Below, piece by piece: positions 1 to 7,602 of a DNA stretch of 57,204 nucleotides. The notes beneath the pieces are model-generated. The model saw only the letters and a program-made list of their open reading frames with translations, ran no database searches and was not told the origin of the DNA. The position numbers were made by a program, and so were the translations under genes. The stretch is from assembly GCA_963634745.1 (NCBI GenBank), contig CAVHCX010000020.1, positions 1-57,204 of the forward strand. Reading direction: 5' to 3'. The number at the start of each line of letters is the position of its first letter. Positions within the stretch are counted from its first letter, which is position 1. This stretch comes from CAKRJP01 sp963634745 (GTDB lineage: Bacteria; Bacillota; Clostridia; Lachnospirales; Lachnospiraceae).

Positions 1-19
1 TTTCTAATATCACACTCAT
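1..19 (-). CDS. start of a gene running out of the window
   Basis: Only the first six codons are inside the window (Met-Ser-Val-Ile-Leu-Glu on the minus strand). They follow a GGAGG ribosome binding site at 25-30 with a 6-base spacer, so this is a convincing start. Many ABC-transporter ATPases downstream of response-regulator/kinase pairs begin similarly, but six residues cannot identify the product. The frame is the same as that of the decayed response regulator just upstream. Confidence 0.45.
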
Positions 20-427
20 GTGTTGCCTCCTTTTCAATTCTGTAAAGCGTACCTTCTGTCTGCGGCGGAAATGTGCTTCTATTTTCAAAAGAAGCACCGA
101 AAGACTAAACGGCTTTGTAATATAATCATATGCCCCTGCTTCATATCCCATGACCTGATCCATCTCCTAATCTAGTGCTGTAAGACAAATAATGTATGTA
201 TTATAATTGCATCTCATCCACCTTACAAATTCCAGTCCATTCCCATCCGGAAGATTCACATCACAAATGGTAACATCCACATTATTATCACTTGCAATTC
301 TTTTCGCTTTTTTCACTGATTCTGCTGAAAAAACCTCATATCCGGATTTTTTCAGTGAAAATGTAATTCCACGATTTAAATTTTCATCATCTTCAACCAC
401 AAGTATCCCCGGCTTGTTCTTCGGCAT
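20..427 (-). pseudogene. response regulator remnant, receiver domain only
   Basis: The ATG at 425-427 opens a receiver domain: ILVVEDDENL (acidic pair), then VDVTICDVNLPDGNG with the phospho-acceptor Asp, then a beta-4 end in CLTALD. An in-frame TAG at 167-169 stops it. Beyond the stop the same frame continues as a normal receiver end (EAGAYDYITKPFSL, with the conserved Lys, and KIEAHFRRR), and then runs straight into the Shine-Dalgarno of the next gene. The winged-helix output domain (about 100 residues) expected of an OmpR-type regulator is missing. This is a gene broken by a nonsense change and a deletion. An AGGAGG at about 475 lies upstream but no ATG follows it closely. Confidence 0.75.
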
Positions 428-510
428 ATAAAATTCTTTGTATTCTTTCTTAAAATCGAACGCTATAATTACCTCCTGCAAATTACGATTTGCACTTCAA
501 ATCGTTTTCT

Positions 511-672
511 TTATTCTATCATAGCATCCATTATTCCGCCATCAGTCTTTCGAACCAGGTATCCATGACAATGATAAACTGGCCTGCTACTGGCTTCTGA
601 TACAATGTCAGCTATGGTTTTGCGCATAAGTTCTTCAAATTCAGCAATTTCTTTTTCCGCCTTTTCTCTGAT
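511..672 (-). other. short open frame, probable gene fragment
   Basis: An open frame of 53 codons bounded by a TAA at 673-675 and ending TAA at 511-513. It reads REKAEKEIAEFEELMRKTIA and continues to a basic, Cys/His-containing stretch (YHCHGYLVRKTDGG). It has no good start codon or ribosome binding site; an internal ATG exists at Met 16 but without an obvious Shine-Dalgarno. The composition looks protein-like, so it may be the tail of a lost gene. I do not recognise the family. Confidence 0.25.
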
Positions 673-680
673 TTACATCC

Positions 681-778
681 CCAAATAAGGGGTGACAACA
701 GGGCGGAACCCAAATGTTAGCTGGAAATTGATCATTTTGAGTGGAATTTTATGTCACGAACGTGATTAGAAAATAACA
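681..778. other. intergenic, possible insertion-element relic
   Basis: No gene. The stretch TGTTAGCTGGAAATTGATCA starts at 715 and its first 11 bases recur in inverted orientation inside the hairpin at 800-810; an imperfect palindrome GTCACGAACGTGAT lies at 754-767. Repeated blocks of this type are seen at ends of IS21-like elements, but there is no transposase, so this is only a suspicion. Confidence 0.2.
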
Positions 779-824
779 AAAGCGTTCGCTGTCAGCTAAT
801 CCAGCTAACATTTTCGAACGCTTT
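779..824 (-). terminator. hairpin downstream of tRNA-Arg
   Basis: On the minus strand, directly after the tRNA 3' end, AAAGCGTTCG pairs with CGAACGCTTT (10 bp). The loop contains a second paired segment (TGTTAGCT with AGCTGACA, one wobble). A T-rich run TGTTATTTTC follows. This is the layout of a factor-independent terminator, although the inner part also resembles the possible mobile-element end next to it. Confidence 0.6.
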
Positions 825-830
825 GAAGCC

Positions 831-904
831 CGTCGCCAAGAGGATTTGAACCTCCGACCCCTCGCTTAGGAGGCGAGTGCTCTATCCAGCTGAGCTATGA
901 CGAC
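831..904 (-). tRNA. tRNA-Arg (anticodon CCT)
   Basis: The minus strand reads GTCGTCATAGCTCAGCTGGA at the 5' end, giving a D-arm; the anticodon stem CTCGC/GCGAG holds loop CTCCTAA, so the anticodon is CCT (reads AGG). The T-arm contains GGTTCAAATCC. The 5' GTCGTCA pairs with 3' TGGCGAC (one G-T pair), with discriminator G at 831. CCA is not encoded. Length 74 nt. Confidence 0.95.
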
Positions 905-989
905 ACATGTATTCAACTAAAGTTTCAAATACCTACTTATTCTACCATCCCATCCCACATAAATCAAGAAGGGAATCAAATCCACAGAT

Positions 990-1865
990 TTAAAAATTCA
1001 CTCTTCCCTGCAACCAGATATTTCCCTTAAATCTACGTCCTACTTCCGGTTCTCCCATCACTGACTCTACCGGCACGCATACGTCGAATTGCAGTTCATT
1101 TACATCTAATCTCATTAGATATATGCTTTTGTCTGTCAGTTCATTTTTTATGATTTGAAGATCAATAATTTCTCCCAAAATTGAATACCTGTCGCATTCA
1201 ATCCCATAAGGCATCAAGGATGTATCTACTATTGTAAATAAATCCTCGTTTACTATTCTTTGCGCCACCTTTGAGTAGGTGTCAAAGTCTTCTAAAGTCA
1301 GGCTTTCCAATGCCATCTGATCTCCGGTTTTTGCTGCGCTTTGAAGGATCATGCGATTTCTGGATTTTTCCTTCTGTCGCTTTGCCTGCTCCTCATTCTT
1401 GCTGATAGGAAGCAGGATGGTCCCTTCATTTGCTAATCCTGATAAAGTAACGGAGCGAAATTTTACGGAAGATTCTGAAAGCTGTCTTTCCTTCATATAT
1501 TCTAAAGTATTTTGTAAGGTAAATATCAAGCTGATCCCTATCTTGGTATCCTCGCACACGCCTACGTAAGCTTCCCTGTCTATGCGTCGTTGGATAAATA
1601 CATCCGCATAGCTTGTAACTCCTCTGCCCAGGAGATATGGCATATAATAAGATCTTTCGAATTCTTCTGTTTCGTCCATATCTCCATAGGCTAGAAGTCC
1701 TATATTTTCGCCCAATTCTTTTCGATACATTCCAAAGTCCATATTCTGAGTAACTTTGATCAGTTTATGTTCCGAAAAAGAGATTTCCATCCATTGCAGA
1801 ATGCTATTGATTATTCTTTTGTCCGGTATATTCGTAAATCCTATGGCCTTTAGATATTGATGCAT
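990..1865 (-). CDS. DUF3881 family protein
   Basis: A 291-residue soluble protein with no signal peptide or membrane segment, beginning MHQYLKAIGFTNIPDKRIIN after an AAAGGAAA ribosome binding site. The N-terminal motif and overall length match, as I recall them, the DUF3881 family found mainly in Lachnospiraceae and relatives; function unknown. The middle contains a basic helix (EEQAKRQKEKSRNRM) and the C-terminus is beta-rich. It follows serS by 57 bp on the same strand and is probably co-transcribed with serS. The family name rests on recognition of the sequence, not on a search. Confidence 0.7.
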   Translation of the reverse strand: MHQYLKAIGFTNIPDKRIINSILQWMEISFSEHKLIKVTQNMDFGMYRKELGENIGLLAYGDMDETEEFERSYYMPYLLGRGVTSYADVFIQRRIDREAYVGVCEDTKIGISLIFTLQNTLEYMKERQLSESSVKFRSVTLSGLANEGTILLPISKNEEQAKRQKEKSRNRMILQSAAKTGDQMALESLTLEDFDTYSKVAQRIVNEDLFTIVDTSLMPYGIECDRYSILGEIIDLQIIKNELTDKSIYLMRLDVNELQFDVCVPVESVMGEPEVGRRFKGNIWLQGRVNF

Positions 1866-1922
1866 CTTAATTTCCTTTATCTTTGATTCTAATTGCTCTT
1901 GAATCTTAGCTAATCTTAAATC

Positions 1923-3212
1923 TTACTTATTCTTTGGTACTAAGGCTTCCTTACCACCCATATATGGTCTTAATACCTCCGGAATCTTAACTGTTCCGTC
2001 TGCCTGAAGGTTGTTCTCTAAGAATGCGATCAACATTCTCGGAGGAGCTACTACGGTATTATTTAAAGTATGTGCAAAATATTTTCCATCCTGTCCCTTT
2101 ACACGGATACCAAGTCTTCTTGCCTGTGCATCTCCAAGATTTGAACAGCTACCGACCTCAAAATATTTTTTCTGTCTTGGTGACCATGCTTCTACGTCAC
2201 ATGATTTTACTTTCAGGTCTGCCAAATCTCCTGAACAGCACTCTAAGGTACGAACAGGGATATCCAAAGAACGGAATAAATCTACGGTGTTTTTCCACAA
2301 TACGTCATACCATTTCTTGCTTTCTTCCGGCTTACAAACTACGATCATTTCCTGTTTTTCAAACTGATGGATACGGTATACGCCACGTTCCTCAATACCG
2401 TGAGCACCCTTCTCCTTACGGAAACATGGAGAATAACTTGTTAATGTTTGAGGAAGCTGGTCCTCTGTCAACATAGTGTCGATAAATTTACCGATCATTG
2501 AATGTTCGCTGGTTCCGATGAGGTAAAGGTCCTCTCCTTCGATCTTGTACATCATGGCATCCATCTCTGCGAAGCTCATTACACCTGTTACTACGTTACT
2601 TCGAATCATAAATGGAGGTACACAGTAAGTAAATCCTCGATCGATCATAAAATCTCTTGCATAAGAGATGACTGCTGAATGTAATCTTGCAATATCTCCC
2701 ATCAGATAATAGAAACCATTTCCGGCTACCTTTCCGGCACTCTCAAGATCAATGCCATCAAAAGTTTCCATAATATCGGTATGATATGGAATTTCAAAAT
2801 CCGGTACGAACGGCTCTCCGAATTTTTCAATTTCTACATTCTCACTATCATCTTTACCGATCGGAACGGATGGGTCGATGATATTTGGAATGATCATCAT
2901 ATTTTTCTTAAGTTCTGCTTCTACTTCTTTTTCTTCCTTTGAAAGTTCTTCCATACGATCAGCAGATTCCTGTACTTTCTTCTTTAACTCCTCTGCTTCC
3001 TCTTTCTTTCCCTGGGCCATACATGCACCAATCTGTTTAGAGGTTTTATTTTTTTCTGCACGAAGTGCCTCAACTTCCTGCTTAATGTCACGGTTTCTCT
3101 GATCAAGCTCAATTACCTTATCTACCAAAGGAAGCTTTTCATCCTGAAATTTATTTTTAATATTCTCCTTAACCACATCCGGGTTATTTCTTACAAATTT
3201 AATGTCTAACAT
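1923..3212 (-). CDS. serS: serine--tRNA ligase
   Basis: Class II aminoacyl-tRNA synthetase charging tRNA-Ser (and tRNA-Sec where present) with serine in the cytoplasm. At 429 residues it has the usual length. Residues 1-105 form the tRNA-binding antiparallel coiled coil (MLDIKFVRNNPDVVKENIKN start, Lys/Glu-rich). The catalytic core shows GTSEHS, motif 2 FRKEKGAHGIEERGVYRIHQ, and motif 3 NNTVVAPPRMLIAFLENN with the conserved Arg. The start follows an AGGAGG box. It lies 48 bp after the DUF4446 gene. I saw no T-box leader in this short gap, so it probably depends on an upstream promoter. Confidence 0.97.
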   Translation of the reverse strand: MLDIKFVRNNPDVVKENIKNKFQDEKLPLVDKVIELDQRNRDIKQEVEALRAEKNKTSKQIGACMAQGKKEEAEELKKKVQESADRMEELSKEEKEVEAELKKNMMIIPNIIDPSVPIGKDDSENVEIEKFGEPFVPDFEIPYHTDIMETFDGIDLESAGKVAGNGFYYLMGDIARLHSAVISYARDFMIDRGFTYCVPPFMIRSNVVTGVMSFAEMDAMMYKIEGEDLYLIGTSEHSMIGKFIDTMLTEDQLPQTLTSYSPCFRKEKGAHGIEERGVYRIHQFEKQEMIVVCKPEESKKWYDVLWKNTVDLFRSLDIPVRTLECCSGDLADLKVKSCDVEAWSPRQKKYFEVGSCSNLGDAQARRLGIRVKGQDGKYFAHTLNNTVVAPPRMLIAFLENNLQADGTVKIPEVLRPYMGGKEALVPKNK

Positions 3213-3260
3213 TGTTCATCCTCCTGTTTATTAACATTCTTTAGTTAACCACATATTTTT

Positions 3261-3779
3261 TTAAACATCAATCAGTTCATCTGAGAAAATTGCCTTATCC
3301 AGTGCTTCTGCTTCTTCATCAGAAAGCTCTACAAAACTTTCTCCCTTAATAATCTCCTTTACGTAAGTGTAGCAGCCTTCGCGACTGTGCATTGCATTTA
3401 AAATCCATCCATTATTGTTGTGATCTAACATTGTAATAGCGAAACTTAATTTTCCACCCATCTCATTAAAGGCATCGTACTTTACAATTCCTACTTTTTG
3501 GAAATTATGACCGAACTTGCGATTCAGTTCCTTAATATCTGCACGATTTTGTTTTACTACCTTGATCAGGGTATCTACTTCTCCTAATCGATCTTTAAAT
3601 GCATCTTCCAGGGTTTTTCCATCTTTTCCCTTCATAAAGAAATTATAACTATTCTTCAAACGAACATATTTCATATTTATATTAATACAAAATACAAACA
3701 AAGCAATTATCAGTATCAGCAAGATCAAAAGCAAAATCGCCGGATCTATGCCGATGGCCTTAAGTATCTTACTTTCCAT
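3261..3779 (-). CDS. DUF4446 family membrane-anchored protein
   Basis: A 172-residue protein with one N-terminal membrane segment (about residues 14-32, AILLLILLILIIALFVFCIN), then a helical region and a soluble domain with the motif KVGIVKYDAFNEMGGKLSFA, followed by LLDHNNNG-type text (TMLDHNNNGWILNAMHSREG), characteristic of DUF4446. Function is unknown. In Clostridia this family usually lies next to parB, as here: the start codon is 3 bp from the parB stop, so the two are translationally linked. A role in chromosome segregation or at the membrane is only a guess from the context. Confidence 0.85.
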   Translation of the reverse strand: MESKILKAIGIDPAILLLILLILIIALFVFCININMKYVRLKNSYNFFMKGKDGKTLEDAFKDRLGEVDTLIKVVKQNRADIKELNRKFGHNFQKVGIVKYDAFNEMGGKLSFAITMLDHNNNGWILNAMHSREGCYTYVKEIIKGESFVELSDEEAEALDKAIFSDELIDV

Positions 3780-3782
3780 TGG

Positions 3783-4694
3783 CTACTCTCCCTTCCTTAA
3801 GCTCATAATCATGTCGAACACTCGTTCTAACTCTTCATCTGAGTAATATTCAATTTCTATTTTTCCTTTACCCTTACCTTTGGAAGAAATGTTAACCTTA
3901 GTGCCAATTACGTCCTTCATCTTCTCTTCCAGATCTGTGTAAATGAATTGGTTTTTAACTTCTTTTTTCTTTTTTTCTTTTTTCGGGTTCTTGATGGTTT
4001 TCACCATTTTTTCCACATCACGAACGCTAAGCTTTTCATCGAAGATCTTTGTTGCCAATTCATATTGTAAATCTTTATCCTCGATTGCAAGTAATGCTCT
4101 TGCATGTCCTGTCGTAATCATATCGTCTATGATCATTTGCTGGACCCGATCATCTAGCTTTAGCAATCGCATGGAGTTTGTTACTGCTGTTCGGCTTTTT
4201 GACACTCGCTCTGCTATTTCATCTTGCTTTAATCCAAATTCTTCCATGAGTCTTTTGTAGGCCATGGACTCTTCAATAGGATTTAAATTTTCTCTCTGGA
4301 TATTTTCAATAAGACCAATCTCAACGATTTCCTGCTCTGAAAACTCTTTTACTATCACAGGAACTTCCTTTATTCCTGCCAGTTTTGCAGCACGCCATCT
4401 TCGCTCTCCGGCAATAATTTCATAGTAATCCTTCTGTTTTCTGACCAATATTGGCTGTAAAACTCCGAATTGTTTGATGGAATCTGCCAATTCTAGCAAG
4501 GCATCCTCCTCGAAATGCTTTCGTGGCTGCTCTCGATTTGGTTCCATCATATTGATTTTCATTAGCTGCTCATGAATTTCAGGGTCTTCATCTTTTCTCA
4601 ATTCCGACTTTTCCTTAGAGATAGTTTCTATATTCTTGTTAGGAATGATCAGACTGTCCAATCCTTTTCCTAGGCCTTTTTTCTTAACCGCCAT
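3783..4694 (-). CDS. parB: chromosome-partitioning protein ParB (Spo0J)
   Basis: Binds parS, loads SMC and acts as a CTP-dependent DNA clamp. 303 residues, typical. Starts MAVKKKGLGKGLDSLI as most Spo0J proteins do. The CTP/parS N-terminal domain has MEPNREQPRKHFEEDAL, the CTP-binding box AGERRWRAAKLAG, and ENIQRENLNPIEES; the helix-turn-helix follows (LKQDEIAERVSKSRTAVTNS). The C-terminal dimer domain is preceded by a Lys-rich linker. A perfect parS site lies between it and parA, which suggests autoregulation or local loading. Confidence 0.97.
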   Translation of the reverse strand: MAVKKKGLGKGLDSLIIPNKNIETISKEKSELRKDEDPEIHEQLMKINMMEPNREQPRKHFEEDALLELADSIKQFGVLQPILVRKQKDYYEIIAGERRWRAAKLAGIKEVPVIVKEFSEQEIVEIGLIENIQRENLNPIEESMAYKRLMEEFGLKQDEIAERVSKSRTAVTNSMRLLKLDDRVQQMIIDDMITTGHARALLAIEDKDLQYELATKIFDEKLSVRDVEKMVKTIKNPKKEKKKKEVKNQFIYTDLEEKMKDVIGTKVNISSKGKGKGKIEIEYYSDEELERVFDMIMSLRKGE

Positions 4695-4739
4695 TCTAAC
4701 CTCCTTTTTATATTTCCCCTCCTATTTTCTTTTTTTCAA

Positions 4740-4755
4740 TGTTTCACGTGAAACA
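4740..4755. promoter_or_regulatory. parS site 1
   Basis: TGTTTCACGTGAAACA, the perfect 16-bp palindromic Spo0J/ParB consensus, in the 73-bp gap between parA and parB. Confidence 0.97.
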
Positions 4756-4767
4756 TTTAGAATAATA

Positions 4768-5529
4768 CTATCGATTCTTAATAACTTCCTTCGCTAATTT
4801 TGCATAGCTTTCCGCTCCCATAGATCTAGGATCGTACAGATTAACCGGCAATCCATAACTTGGAGCCTCTGCCAAACGAATATTCCTGGGAATTAATGTC
4901 TTAAATATTTTTATCGGCAGATTTTCCTTTACATTAGCAACAACCTGATTTGCAAGATTTGTTCTGGAATCATACATGGTAAATACCACTCCCTCAATCT
5001 TCAAATCCGGGTTTAATCGCTCTTTCACCAAATCCACAGTACGGATTAACTGGCTAAGTCCCTCCAATGCGTAATATTCGCACTGAATTGGTACAATAAT
5101 AGAGTCTGCAGTTGTCATAGCATTAATGGTTAACATACTAAGGGACGGAGGGCAGTCAATAATTATAAAATCATAATTATCTGCAATACTCTTCACGTTA
5201 TTTCTTACGATATATTCCTTATTTTCTATACCCACCAATTCGATTTCAGCAGCTGACAAATCCACATTAGCCGGGATTACATCTATTCTCTCTTGTGCAT
5301 CTTTTACCAGAACATCTTGAACTGTCGCATCTCCGATAATCATATCGTAAATTGTATATTCCTGACCATCCTTATCGACGCCCAATCCGCTGGTCATATT
5401 TCCTTGCGGATCCATATCAATAGCAAGGACCTTTTTCTTTCTCGCAGCCAAGCAGGCTGCCAGATTAATAGCAGTGGTAGTCTTACCGACACCGCCTTTT
5501 TGATTAGCAATCGCTATAATTCTCCCCAT
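4768..5529 (-). CDS. parA: chromosome-partitioning ATPase ParA (Soj)
   Basis: A 253-residue deviant-Walker ATPase that works with ParB in origin segregation and, in Bacillus, regulates DnaA. Deviant Walker A KGGVGKTTTAINLA near the N-terminus (residues 11-24), Walker A' IDMDPQGNMTSG, Walker B IIIDCPPSLSMLT and the C-terminal RNIRLAEAPSYGLPV motif are all present. It is the first gene of the parA-parB-DUF4446-serS-DUF3881 run and must have its promoter in the AT-rich gap upstream. Confidence 0.97.
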   Translation of the reverse strand: MGRIIAIANQKGGVGKTTTAINLAACLAARKKKVLAIDMDPQGNMTSGLGVDKDGQEYTIYDMIIGDATVQDVLVKDAQERIDVIPANVDLSAAEIELVGIENKEYIVRNNVKSIADNYDFIIIDCPPSLSMLTINAMTTADSIIVPIQCEYYALEGLSQLIRTVDLVKERLNPDLKIEGVVFTMYDSRTNLANQVVANVKENLPIKIFKTLIPRNIRLAEAPSYGLPVNLYDPRSMGAESYAKLAKEVIKNR

Positions 5530-5755
5530 AATTCAACTGCCTTTCCAAGTAAACTGTGGATTTTTTTTACAAATCACACGAAATAAATGTAGTTTTATCG
5601 CATTTCAAGCCTAAAAAAAGAATCCTAAAGTGTAATTTCAGATTCATTCTACGCTCACTTTACATGCATTTCCATGATATTCCTATGGAAACACACTACT
5701 TTTTTTCTAAAATGCATTCTCATTATAACACTTTTACTAGGTCATATCTATAAAA

Positions 5756-5771
5756 TGTTTCACGTGAAACA
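5756..5771. promoter_or_regulatory. parS site 2
   Basis: Second perfect TGTTTCACGTGAAACA, about 230 bp upstream of parA. Confidence 0.97.
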
Positions 5772-6067
5772 TAAATTCAACGATATGCTAAAAATGCCCA
5801 TTTTATAAGGTTTTTTGTTGTTCAACTATACATAAGTAGAGATTTTTTCTCATAAGTCGAGCAAAATTTCTTAACTTAGGGCATCTTTTTTCTTATCAGC
5901 GAATTTAAACCATATAATTAGCCATATAATCAACCCTCAAGATTTCATACGAGAAACCAATGTTTGAATTTTGTTTTCAACCCTCGATCTAAATTCACTC
6001 AATCTTTCGATATCCAAACCATATCATCCTTAAAGTGGAATATTTATTCTTATCTTCTATAACTTTT

Positions 6068-6076
6068 TTATCCACA
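6068..6076 (+). promoter_or_regulatory. DnaA box
   Basis: TTATCCACA, the consensus DnaA 9-mer, isolated in the parA-rsmG gap. A single consensus 9-mer may be functional or chance, but the neighbourhood carries several others. Confidence 0.55.
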
Positions 6077-6210
6077 TTAATCTGAGTGTATATACAGATT
6101 TCTTACATATTTTACTTCCCTTTTTCAAGATAAGTCTTCTACATAATTTTCTTCTTCGCATCTTCTCTAGATATCCTATTTTATATAGTTTTTTCTGCAT
6201 GCATTTTTAA

Positions 6211-6226
6211 TGTTCTACGTGACATT
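6211..6226. promoter_or_regulatory. degenerate parS-like site
   Basis: TGTTCTACGTGACATT matches 11 of 16 parS positions, including the central ACGTGA. It looks like a mutated site; binding is doubtful. Confidence 0.35.
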
Positions 6227-6459
6227 TTCCCATATAACTCCTTGCGCACCTATTTCGCCAAGTTTTTAATCCAAGTTTTTCAATCTCTCGTTTTTTAATT
6301 TTTTTTACACCTCTTTCGGTTTTTCTCTCTCCAACCATATATATAGCATGTTATGTTTTTACGTTTTCATTACAAAATTATCAATATTTTTTCATCTCAA
6401 ATCACTTTATGTTCCTTCAAAAATTCTTTCCAATTCATTTCATTTTCCCTTTATACAAC

Positions 6460-6505
6460 AAAGAAGAGGGATAATGTTTCACGTGAAACATTATCCCTCT
6501 TCTTT
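6460..6505. terminator. 46-bp perfect palindrome with parS 3 at its centre; likely rsmG terminator
   Basis: The inverted repeat is perfect for 23 bp on each side of the centre at 6482/6483. The core 6475-6490 is the consensus parS TGTTTCACGTGAAACA, and each flank adds 15 more self-complementary bases (AAAGAAGAGGGATAA on the left). It begins 21 bp after the rsmG stop on the minus strand and is followed by TCTTTGTTG-like text there, so it can also act as a transcription terminator. An ordinary parS needs only the 16-bp core. Confidence 0.85.
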
Positions 6506-6526
6506 CTAAAATTTAATCAATAACCA

Positions 6527-7243
6527 CTATTTTATCGGCTCTTTTGCAGGTAATCCAGCCTTCCGCGGAAATTTCTTTCCTGTATTTTTCACTTTCTGGA
6601 TTTCTACAAATGACCTTCCTATATCGGTTCCAAGAAGCTGAAACTTCTCGATTTTCTTAAGTTTCCCACCTAAAACCTTAATGGCTGTCTTGCTATTTTC
6701 TACTTCCTCATCGATTTCACCGGATTTATATGAAACAAATCTGCCTCCAAGTTTCACATAAGGCAGACAGTATTCGCTTAAAGTAGCAAGATTAGCTACT
6801 GCTCTGGAAACACACAGATCAAACTGTTCTCTGTAGTTTTCCTGTTTTGCAAAGTCTTCTGCTCTTCCATGAATCGTAGTAATTTTCTCAAGACCAATAC
6901 TTTCTATTACTTCATTTAAGAATTTTATTCTCTTATTTAAAGAATCTAAGAGGGTAAAGTTCAAATGTGGAAATGCTATTTTTAAAGGAATTCCAGGAAA
7001 TCCTGCGCCGGTTCCCACATCGATCACGCTATCAACCTGGCTTATATCAATCACTTTTACAAGAGATAAACTATCAATAAAATGCTTCTCCACAACCTCT
7101 TCGTACTCAGTAATTCCGGTAAGATTCATTACCTTATTCCATTCCACCATCAGCCGATAGAATTCATTAAACTGATCAATTTGAAGATCTGTAAGTTCAA
7201 TACCGATTTCTTTTGCCTTATCTCTTAACAAATTATCATTCAT
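6527..7243 (-). CDS. rsmG: 16S rRNA (guanine-N7)-methyltransferase RsmG
   Basis: Methylates N7 of G527 (E. coli numbering) of 16S rRNA using S-adenosylmethionine. 238 residues, standard. The Rossmann motif I is VIDVGTGAGFPGIPLKI, followed by LDSLNKRIKFLNEV and the CVSRAVANLATLSEYCLPYV motif. The start follows AGGAAAG. It is the last gene of the mnmE-mnmG-rsmG group and stops just before the parS palindrome. A 359-bp gap separates it from mnmG, which is unusually long for this pair. Confidence 0.97.
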   Translation of the reverse strand: MNDNLLRDKAKEIGIELTDLQIDQFNEFYRLMVEWNKVMNLTGITEYEEVVEKHFIDSLSLVKVIDISQVDSVIDVGTGAGFPGIPLKIAFPHLNFTLLDSLNKRIKFLNEVIESIGLEKITTIHGRAEDFAKQENYREQFDLCVSRAVANLATLSEYCLPYVKLGGRFVSYKSGEIDEEVENSKTAIKVLGGKLKKIEKFQLLGTDIGRSFVEIQKVKNTGKKFPRKAGLPAKEPIK

Positions 7244-7420
7244 CTTTCACTTTCCTATTCATCACTTATTGTAATACTGCATATTAGTTCTCATCAGTTT
7301 CTTTATCCACCAATGACTATTTTTTTCTATTTATTGTCAACATTTTGATACTCATAAATCATATATAGCAAGCTATACAATCAGGATGCAAACCTTTATT
7401 TTTTACTATTCAGGACTTCT

Positions 7421-7520
7421 GCTCAGAATTATTTTAAATTATTCTGAATTATTCTGAATTGTTCTGAGTCGTTCTGAGTTACTTTAGTCTACTCTGAATT
7501 ATTCCGAGTTGTACTGAGTT
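7421..7520. repeat. ten in-register 10-bp repeats between rsmG and mnmG
   Basis: Ten consecutive 10-base units with consensus (A/G)TTCTGA(A/G)TT, degenerate but exactly in phase: for example ATTCTGAATT at 7441 and 7451, GTTCTGAGTC at 7461, GTTCTGAGTT at 7471, ACTCTGAATT at 7491 and GTACTGAGTT at 7511. The array runs directly into a DnaA box (TTATCCACA at 7519-7527). The period is close to one helical turn. The rest of the 7244-7602 gap holds two more DnaA-like 9-mers and a hairpin (TTTGGTGA/TCACCAAA, about 7540-7560) without a T-tract. Confidence 0.85.
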
Positions 7521-7581
7521 ATCCACATCCCATCCATGATTTGGTGATATTTTCACCAAATTACTCAAAGAATGTGGATAA
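7519..7581. promoter_or_regulatory. pair of inverted DnaA boxes
   Basis: TTATCCACA at 7519-7527 and its reverse complement TGTGGATAA at 7573-7581, both perfect, facing each other across a small palindrome. A near-match TTATCCACC lies at 7302-7310. Together with the adjacent 10-bp repeat array this resembles an auxiliary DnaA-binding region. Confidence 0.65.
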
Positions 7582-7602
7582 TCATTTTTACAGCTCATTG
7601 CT

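Larger units (their letters stand above)
5530..6459. other. AT-rich intergenic region at the usual noc position
   Basis: About 930 bp without a credible gene between parA and rsmG. It is strongly AT-rich and pyrimidine-rich on the plus strand. It contains one perfect parS (5756-5771), a DnaA box (6068-6076) and a degenerate parS (6211-6226). In Bacillus the order rsmG-noc-soj-spo0J is standard, so the gap coincides with the slot of noc, which I do not find here. The promoter of parA must lie within it, but I could not place it with confidence. Confidence 0.6.

Noticed and set aside
3213..3260. T-box leader of serS
   Set aside because: The gap after the DUF4446 gene is only 48 bp, too short for a T-box with terminator.
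5556..5753. 65-codon open frame upstream of parA
   Set aside because: No ribosome binding site, composition of AT-rich noncoding DNA, and it overlaps the probable parA promoter region next to parS.
7421..7520. CRISPR array
   Set aside because: The units are 10 bp, contiguous and without spacers; no cas genes are present.
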